Source: Alphaproteobacteria bacterium
GTDB lineage: Bacteria > Pseudomonadota > Alphaproteobacteria > Rhizobiales > Xanthobacteraceae
Reading direction: 5' to 3'
NCBI GenBank assembly: GCA_005883445.1
Contig: VAZL01000011.1
Span: 1-13,536 of the forward strand
DNA: 13,536 bases
Part shown: piece after piece, positions 12,401 to 13,536 of the stretch
How the letters are laid out: every line of letters begins with the position of its first letter
How positions within the stretch are numbered: position 1 is the stretch's first letter
Notes under the pieces: model-generated
What the model was told of the DNA's origin: nothing
What the model saw: the letters and a program-made list of their open reading frames with translations, nothing else
Databases searched by the model: none
Program-made: the position numbers and the translations under genes

Positions 12401-12859
12401 TTACGGCCGCGCCATCTTGCAGGCAGGGTTGTAAGACCAATTGCGGTCGAGCCCGACGATGCACCAGTCGACGCCCCAGCTGGCGCCATACATGCCGCTA
12501 TCCTCGGCGATGGAATAATTGATGACGTGCCGGCGGCCGTCCGAGATCTCGACGATGCCGCTGCAAAACCGGCGTGGAATGGTCTGCGCGGCCCAGGGGC
12601 GGAACGCGGTCTCGCGGATCTTCTCGAAATTGAGGATGCGCAGATCGGTGGCCCAATACATGTTTTCCTTCTGGTTGAAGCGCGAGGCGATCCGCAGCAG
12701 CGCGTCGCGGTCATCGCACGGCGGCAGCTTGCCCTCGTATTCCGGCCCGGACAGATAGAAATTCATCTCCAGCCAGTTGGCGGCGCCCGCCGGTGCCGCC
12801 GGCAGCGCGGCGAGCGCGGCGACAAACGCGAAAGCGAGCAATGGCGCGCGGCCAGACAT
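12401..12859 (-). CDS. Small secreted conserved hypothetical protein with four cysteines
   Basis: 152 residues, function unknown. The signal peptide is APLLAFAFVAALAALPAAPAGA, cleaved near residue 27 before NWLEMNFYLSGPEYEG. The mature domain has cysteines 48, 99, 133 and 147, enough for two disulfides, and many aromatic residues; it ends YNPACKMARP. I recall very similar proteins in Bradyrhizobium-type genomes, always unnamed, but cannot confirm this here. The ATG at 12859 follows GGGGAGG by 6 nt, which decides it over the longer frame that opens at 12973. It has its own terminator downstream and is divergent from the next small secreted protein. Confidence 0.85.
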   Translation of the reverse strand: MSGRAPLLAFAFVAALAALPAAPAGAANWLEMNFYLSGPEYEGKLPPCDDRDALLRIASRFNQKENMYWATDLRILNFEKIRETAFRPWAAQTIPRRFCSGIVEISDGRRHVINYSIAEDSGMYGASWGVDWCIVGLDRNWSYNPACKMARP

Positions 12860-12899
12860 GATCAGCCTCCCCGCAACAATAGCTTGCCCCGACGGTGAC

Positions 12900-12940
12900 C
12901 GCCGAACCCCGGCGAAATCAAGGTCGCGGCGGGTTCGGCG
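12900..12940. repeat. Inverted repeat between two divergent secreted-protein genes
   Basis: CGCCGAACCC (12900-12909) pairs perfectly with GGGTTCGGCG (12931-12940) across a 21-nt loop. A smaller hairpin GTGGC-GTTAAG-GCCAC lies at 12958-12973. They sit 41-114 bp upstream of the 12859 start and 83-156 bp upstream of the 13056 start. No T-tract follows either stem. They could be a shared operator or chance GC-rich pairing. Confidence 0.35.
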
Positions 12941-13055
12941 ACAAGAAAGCGGCGACTGTGGCGTTAAGGCCACGCTTTCAGGTTTCGTGCCGCGGCGGCT
13001 TTGCAGCGACCCACGCGCCGTCTAAGCTTCGCCGGGGCAAATGGGGGAGGCGCGG

Positions 13056-13382
13056 ATGATGCGCGCGGCGTTGCTGTCCGTGATCGGCGTTCTGCTGCTG
13101 GGCGCCGCCGCCCACGCGCAGCCCTATATCTATCACGGCAACGACACCGGCGGCATCATCCCGTGGTCGTGCGAGAACGAGGCCATGGCGCAACAAGCGG
13201 CCGCCGCCTATTGCGCGCGCTGGGACAAGTACCACCGCATCACCAGCGTGCACCGGCAATACGGCGACTTCATCGCGTTCAGCTGCCTGTGGTCGCCCTA
13301 CATCAACCCCTACGCCCTGCCGGCGGTACCGACCCGATACAGCTGCTACTATCCGCCCGTGCGCCCGCTGATCACCAAGTGA
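13056..13382 (+). CDS. Small secreted hypothetical protein with four cysteines
   Basis: 108 residues, not recognised. The signal peptide MMRAALLSVIGVLLLGAAAHA is probably cleaved after AHA, before QPYIYHGND. The mature part of about 87 residues has four cysteines (in WSCENE, YCARW, FSCLWS and YSCYYP) and is rich in Tyr, Trp and Pro, suggesting a compact disulfide-bonded periplasmic or surface protein. I chose the ATG at 13056 because GGGGGAGG ends 5 nt before it; the upstream ATG at 13041 overlaps that ribosome site and has none of its own. It shares a divergent control region with the other four-cysteine protein but does not resemble it in sequence. Confidence 0.75.
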   Translation: MMRAALLSVIGVLLLGAAAHAQPYIYHGNDTGGIIPWSCENEAMAQQAAAAYCARWDKYHRITSVHRQYGDFIAFSCLWSPYINPYALPAVPTRYSCYYPPVRPLITK

Positions 13383-13421
13383 TCCGCTGCTGACCGCGTC
13401 CGCCGCCGGCCGCCCCAGCGG

Positions 13422-13536
13422 TCAGCTCCATTTCACGTCGTGGCGCGCCAGCACCTCGCGCACCGCGTCAACCAATTTGTCCTCGGGCACGGCGAACTGT
13501 GCGGGCCGGCTCGCGCGCCATTCCTGATTCGAGGCG
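13422..13536 (-). CDS. C-terminal end of an unidentified protein, cut by the window edge
   Basis: 37 complete codons before a TGA at 13422-13424, reading in part EWRASRPAQFAVPEDKLVDA and ending VLARHDVKWS. The composition is that of a normal cytoplasmic protein with a C-terminal helix, and the frame is open to the right edge, so I take it as a real gene. I do not recognise the family. It converges with the small secreted gene, leaving 39 nt between the stops and no clear terminator. Confidence 0.55.
   Translation of the reverse strand, partial: ASNQEWRASRPAQFAVPEDKLVDAVREVLARHDVKWS

Overview
The window looks like ordinary chromosome from a GC-rich alphaproteobacterium of the Hyphomicrobiales (Rhizobiales), near the Bradyrhizobium/Rhodopseudomonas/Pseudolabrys part of the order. 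The grounds are the protein wording (UvrC, PgsA, the HDLRTI-type sensor kinase, the WTGFYVG outer-membrane barrel), the uvrC-pgsA-moaD-moaE gene order and the high GC content. This placement comes from reading alone, not from a search. I see no rRNA, tRNA, CRISPR array, transposase or phage gene.

Left part (1-3668): a minus-strand operon of a MarR-type regulator (PetP-like), an OmpR-type response regulator (PetR-like) and an EnvZ-like histidine kinase that runs off the left edge. It is divergent from ilvE, the branched-chain aminotransferase, on the plus strand. The two units share a compact control region with a consensus TTGACA box, a direct repeat and an inverted repeat over the candidate -10.

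Middle (3675-8389): a minus-strand run in the order uvrC, pgsA, moaD, moaE, and then a strange last gene. uvrC (nucleotide excision repair) and pgsA (phosphatidylglycerol synthesis) are followed by the two subunits of molybdopterin synthase. Between moaD and moaE lie two related large palindromes, and the end of one of them supplies the moaD stop codon. Downstream of moaE is a chimeric gene. Its first ~200 codons are a truncated Vgb/streptogramin-lyase-like beta-propeller with a probable export signal. Its last 120 codons are a diverged, ungapped copy of the 3' end of the adjacent moaE. This is the most unusual object in the window.

Right part (8390-13536): an unusually AT-rich control region (28% GC over 8641-8760, counted by hand) precedes an Omp25/Omp31-like outer-membrane protein with a clear terminator. 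A minus-strand set follows: a GST-like protein that seems to lack its N-terminal beta-alpha unit, a cold-shock protein, the rRNA methyltransferase RlmJ (with an altered DPPF motif), a secreted RNase T2 and a small secreted four-cysteine protein. A second small secreted four-cysteine protein lies on the plus strand, and the C-terminus of one more minus-strand gene is cut by the right edge.

Most genes are housekeeping or conserved accessory genes. I do not see a complete new multi-gene system. The best leads are the vgb::moaE' fusion, the paired palindromes and the control regions of ilvE and the outer-membrane protein.
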